64,000 bases of DNA from Virgibacillus sp. 7505. GTDB taxonomy: Bacteria; Bacillota; Bacilli; Bacillales; Amphibacillaceae. The DNA lies in NCBI RefSeq assembly GCF_002272135.1, contig NZ_NPBF01000004.1, forward strand, positions 186,001-250,000, read 5' to 3'. Under the pieces are notes generated by a model. It worked only from the letters and a program-made list of their open reading frames with translations. It was not told the origin of the DNA and ran no database searches. This document shows positions 61,089 through 64,000 of this stretch, one piece after another. The position numbers were made by a program, and so were the translations under genes. The stretch's first letter is position 1; each line of letters starts with the position of its first letter.

Positions 61089-61979
61089 TTATAAAGGATT
61101 TTCTTCTTTTTGTCTCATGAAGGCGATGACTTCTGCATCAGTCGGCATTCCTGCCTGTGCGCCGTGTGATCCGATCTGTAAGGCAGCAGCTGCATTTGCA
61201 TAGCTGCATGCTTCCGCCAACGTGCTGCCGCTTGCCAGCTTCAGTCCAAGTGCTGCATTGAATGTATCGCCCGCACCTGTTGTGTCTACTGCTGAGACAG
61301 GGAATGCTGCCACATGACCGCCACTGTAGACAACGCCTTCCTCACCCTTTGTAATGACAAGCTTGTCGGGAAATTCCTGTAATGCTTTATCCGTATCTTC
61401 AAATAGGATTGCCGCTTCTGACTCATTCGGCGTAATGTAAGCAGCCTGGTTGATAATTTCATAAGGAAGCGGCTGCGCTGGAGCTGGATTCAATATGTAA
61501 GGCACATTTGCCTCTTTACAGCACTTTGCAGCTGCTGCTACTGTCTCTAGTGGAATCTCTAGCTGGATAAGGACGATATCACTGTTTTGGATGACATCCC
61601 TTTTTTCCTCTATATAATCCGGCATGAGCTTAAAGTTGGCTCCTGGAATGACTGTAATGCTGTTATCTCCATCCACTACTTGGATGACAGCTACACCAGA
61701 TGATGTGTCAGCTCTTCCAATGTGCTCTGTTTTTACTCCTTCCTGACGAAGGACTTGCGTTAATTCATCCCCAAAAGGGTCCTGGCCGACCATGCCGATC
61801 ATCGTAACGTCTGCTCCCAGACGCGCTGCCGCTACCGCTTGATTGGCACCCTTACCGCCAGGAAACGTCTCAAAACGTTCGCCAAGTATCGTTTCCCCTG
61901 CTGCAGGACGTTTAGCTGAAGTTGCTGTCAAATCCATATTGAGACTGCCGATCACGGTTATCTTGGGCTGTTGCGACAT
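61089..61979 (-). CDS. rbsK: Ribokinase
   Basis: 296 residues, PfkB family. Phosphorylates ribose (or deoxyribose) to the 5-phosphate. Substrate motif GSLNMDL (11-17) and PGGKGANQA (40-48); catalytic Asp238 in [14 protein letters not shown]. No rbs importer genes are adjacent, so a salvage role is possible. Ribosome site AAGGAGG. It follows purU by 12 bases: purU-rbsK-queF look co-transcribed. Confidence 0.94.
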   Translation of the reverse strand: MSQQPKITVIGSLNMDLTATSAKRPAAGETILGERFETFPGGKGANQAVAAARLGADVTMIGMVGQDPFGDELTQVLRQEGVKTEHIGRADTSSGVAVIQVVDGDNSITVIPGANFKLMPDYIEEKRDVIQNSDIVLIQLEIPLETVAAAAKCCKEANVPYILNPAPAQPLPYEIINQAAYITPNESEAAILFEDTDKALQEFPDKLVITKGEEGVVYSGGHVAAFPVSAVDTTGAGDTFNAALGLKLASGSTLAEACSYANAAAALQIGSHGAQAGMPTDAEVIAFMRQKEENPL

Positions 61980-61991
61980 AGCTAGTCCTCC

Positions 61992-62891
61992 TTAAAATAC
62001 GATCGTTTTATTGCCGAATACGATTACCCGGTCATCTATATGCCATTTAATCGCCCGCATTAATACACTGCGCTCGACAAGACGTCCGACACGTTTCAAA
62101 TCTTCCGCTTTATCTTTATGATTGACCCGATGTATATCTTGTTCGATGATTGGGCCTTCATCCAAGTCGGAGGTCACGTAATGGCTTGTTGCACCAATCA
62201 ATTTCACTCCGCGTTCATATGCGCGTTCATAAGGCTTGGCACCGATAAAAGCCGGCAGGAAGCTATGATGAATATTGATGATCTTATTTTTAAAATTCTC
62301 CAGGAATCCAGGTGTGAGTATCTGCATGTACCTTGCGAGAATGACTGTATCGATGTTGTATTGTTCCAATAGGTCAAGCTGCTGACGCTCTGCTTGCAGA
62401 CGGATATCTTTGTTTGCAGGAATGTGATGGAAAGGAATATTGTAGGATTCCGCTAGTTCCCTTGAGTCTTCATGATTACTCACAATAACCGAGAGATCAG
62501 CCATGAGATTTCCACTCTGATATTCCCAAAGTATCTCCTGCAAGCAATGCAGCTCCTTGGAGACGAAGAGTGCCAATTTCTTCATATCCCGTACGCGCAC
62601 TAGCTGCCACTCCATCTTAAAATGGGCTGCTATGTGCTGGAAGCCTTGCTCCAGCAGCTGCTGTGTGTCGCCATCTTGCTGACACTCGAATTCGATTCGA
62701 AGAAAGAAGCTCCCTCCATCTGGATCCGTTGTGTATTGATTTGATTCCATAATATTTGCTTGCTGATTAAAAAGAAACTCGGAAACTGCTGCAACAATCC
62801 CCGGCTGATCAGGACAGGAAATGACGATTCTATATCTGTTTTCGTTCTTCTGCTGGAAAGCTTTGATTTTTTCTAGATAATGTGCGGCCAT
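61992..62891 (-). CDS. purU: Formyltetrahydrofolate deformylase
   Basis: 299 residues. N-terminal ACT-type domain (about 18-95; SCPDQPGIVAAVSEFLF) and C-terminal formyltransferase-fold domain with NIHHSFLPAFIGAKPY and the catalytic Asp in TSDLDEGPII. Hydrolyses 10-formyl-THF to formate and THF, balancing one-carbon pools. Ribosome site TAGGAGG. First gene of a probable three-gene transcript. Confidence 0.95.
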   Translation of the reverse strand: MAAHYLEKIKAFQQKNENRYRIVISCPDQPGIVAAVSEFLFNQQANIMESNQYTTDPDGGSFFLRIEFECQQDGDTQQLLEQGFQHIAAHFKMEWQLVRVRDMKKLALFVSKELHCLQEILWEYQSGNLMADLSVIVSNHEDSRELAESYNIPFHHIPANKDIRLQAERQQLDLLEQYNIDTVILARYMQILTPGFLENFKNKIINIHHSFLPAFIGAKPYERAYERGVKLIGATSHYVTSDLDEGPIIEQDIHRVNHKDKAEDLKRVGRLVERSVLMRAIKWHIDDRVIVFGNKTIVF

Positions 62892-62960
62892 GACTAACCT
62901 CCTAATATTCTTCTATCTTAACGATTGTATCTTGTTTCTACAACAGAGAATTGTGACAAA

Positions 62961-62991
62961 AAAATACGATCCCAAATGATTGGAATCGTAT
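62961..62991 (-). terminator. Terminator of argD
   Basis: 10-bp stem ATACGATTCC / GGGATCGTAT (one G-T pair) with an 8-base loop and TTTTTTTG on the minus strand, 25 bases past the argD stop. Confidence 0.87.
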
Positions 62992-63015
62992 GTATTGTAT
63001 GAGCGAAGAACAGCT

Positions 63016-64000
63016 TTATTCACCCGCAATCTGTTTCAGTGTTTCGATGCAGAAATCAACTTCCGCTTTATTTGTATTGAGCGGCGGCAATATCCGTAGT
63101 ACGCTCTCTCCAGCTACTAGCACGAGCAAACCGAGATCTCGAGCCTGATTGACGAGGTCAATCGCTTTTCCTGTTGTACCGAGACCAAGCAGCAATCCTT
63201 TTCCCCGTACATCAGTGAATGCACGTGATGCTGCTGCGATTCCTTCCAGTTCCCTACGGAAATAGTCAGCTGTCTCTTGAACTTCAATCAAAAATTGAGG
63301 ATTCGTGATTACTTCCAGTGTTGATTTGCCCGCTGCCGCAGCCACCGGATTACCTCCGAAGGTGCTGCCATGACTGCCTGCTTCAAATGCCGCAGCAGCT
63401 TTGCCCGTCGCGATCATTGCCCCGATCGGGATACCTGAACCCAATCCTTTTGCCGTTGTCAGCACATCTGGTTCCAGCTCGTACTGCTCATAAGCATAAA
63501 GGGTGCCGGTTCGACCGACTCCAGTTTGTACTTCATCCAGCATAAACAGTACATCGTGCTCCTTACAAAGGCGCTCCACTTCCTTTACCCAAGCAGGATC
63601 AGCTGGGATGACACCGCCTTCCCCTTGGACAAGCTCCAATAATACGCCGCATGTATCCGGACCGATCAGCTCATCAAGTGCTTCCACATCATTATAAGGA
63701 AGATGCCGGAAGCCCTTTGTCAGCGGTGCGAAATGCTTTTGTATCTTTTCCTGACCCGTTGCAGCCAACGTCGCTAATGTCCGGCCGTGAAACGACTGAC
63801 TGAATGTGACCACCTCATAGGCATTTGTCCCTTTCACCTTCTGGGCGTAGCTGCGCGCCAGCTTGATTGCCGCTTCATTTGCCTCTGCCCCGCTATTGGC
63901 GAAGAATACTTGATCAGCGAATGTATGACCAGTCAAAAGCTCCGCCAACTGCTCTTGAATCGGAATATGGTATAGATTGGAACAGTGCCAAATGGTGTCC
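63016..64000 (-). CDS. argD: Acetylornithine aminotransferase, N-terminus beyond the window
   Basis: The frame is open to the window edge (328 codons seen); a TTG at 63948 is internal, since DTIWHCSNLYHIPIQEQ upstream of it is conserved ArgD sequence. PLP enzyme converting N-acetylglutamate semialdehyde to acetylornithine. FFANSGAEANEAA, the LDEVQTGVGRTG aspartate site and the PLP lysine in TTAKGLGSGIPIGA are present. About 60-70 N-terminal residues are missing. Other arg genes are not in view; ornithine or GABA aminotransferases are less likely given SHGSTFGGNPVA spacing. Confidence 0.93.
   Translation of the reverse strand, partial: DTIWHCSNLYHIPIQEQLAELLTGHTFADQVFFANSGAEANEAAIKLARSYAQKVKGTNAYEVVTFSQSFHGRTLATLAATGQEKIQKHFAPLTKGFRHLPYNDVEALDELIGPDTCGVLLELVQGEGGVIPADPAWVKEVERLCKEHDVLFMLDEVQTGVGRTGTLYAYEQYELEPDVLTTAKGLGSGIPIGAMIATGKAAAAFEAGSHGSTFGGNPVAAAAGKSTLEVITNPQFLIEVQETADYFRRELEGIAAASRAFTDVRGKGLLLGLGTTGKAIDLVNQARDLGLLVLVAGESVLRILPPLNTNKAEVDFCIETLKQIAGE

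Noticed and set aside
63016-63948. argD starting at TTG 63948
   Set aside because: Conserved ArgD sequence continues in frame upstream to the window edge, so that codon is an internal leucine.
1-64000. Mobile elements, CRISPR arrays, tRNA or rRNA genes
   Set aside because: No transposase, integrase, long inverted or direct repeats, regularly spaced repeats, or tRNA/rRNA-like sequence was recognised on either strand.

Overview
The window is a stretch of ordinary chromosome from a low-GC Gram-positive bacterium of the Bacillaceae. The evidence is strong AGGAGG-type ribosome sites, frequent TTG/GTG starts, T-box and S-box leaders, and many genes with clear Bacillus subtilis counterparts (ansR-ansA-ansB-mleN, trp, yocH, helD, yusV, ydaT- and yhcR-like). 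By gene content and base composition I would guess a halotolerant genus near Terribacillus or Oceanobacillus, but that is inference only. I see no insertion sequence, prophage, CRISPR array, rRNA or tRNA. The genes look intact; only the two at the window edges are cut.

Layout. 1-13 kb: an HXXEE membrane protein (cut by the edge) with a CYP152 peroxygenase P450, a Nudix hydrolase, a LysE exporter, topoisomerase III, an S9 peptidase, an ABC-F protein, an alkylguanine methyltransferase with a uronate-dehydrogenase-like enzyme, a VOC protein and a NatAB-type ABC exporter. 13-20 kb: a complete trpEGDCFBA operon on the minus strand, driven from a near-consensus promoter through two tandem tryptophan-specific T-box leaders. 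20-28 kb: DEAD-box helicase, a YocH-type cell-wall protein with a WalR box, a cytoplasmic 5'-nucleotidase-like enzyme and, divergent from it, a phnD-phnC-phnE-phnE importer preceded by 11-bp-spaced PhoP-type repeats. 28-34 kb: a nitroreductase and a siderophore-importer ATPase flanking two Fur-like boxes, then the ansR / ansA-ansB-mleN locus with a clear candidate operator. 34-43 kb: a 1183-residue YhcR-type secreted nuclease/nucleotidase, amidase, Na+/H+ antiporter-family protein, adenine deaminase and a ring-cleaving dioxygenase. 43-54 kb: small enzymes (histidine phosphatase, GNAT, a 2-oxoglutarate dioxygenase of the isoleucine-hydroxylase family, a YiiX-like hydrolase, aminopeptidase AmpS, Nudix), two flavin monooxygenases with a SAM riboswitch between them, a 3-hydroxyisobutyrate-dehydrogenase-like enzyme and a DASS anion symporter. 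54-64 kb: HelD, an MFS exporter, RidA, a DUF1002 secreted protein, a sigma-B-type stress gene (DUF2188), an MDR oxidoreductase, a purU-rbsK-queF run and the start-truncated argD.

Themes. Nutrient salvage recurs: phosphate (phn importer, nucleotidase, secreted nuclease), sulfur (S-box monooxygenase), nitrogen (asparagine, adenine, peptides) and iron. Regulation is visible in the DNA for several genes: T-box, S-box, WalR, PhoP, Fur, AnsR and sigma-B type sites. I found no convincing wholly new system. The least explained items are the P450/HXXEE pair, the amphipathic aromatic C-terminal tails shared by two exported proteins, the amino-acid-hydroxylase-like dioxygenase and two tiny membrane proteins.
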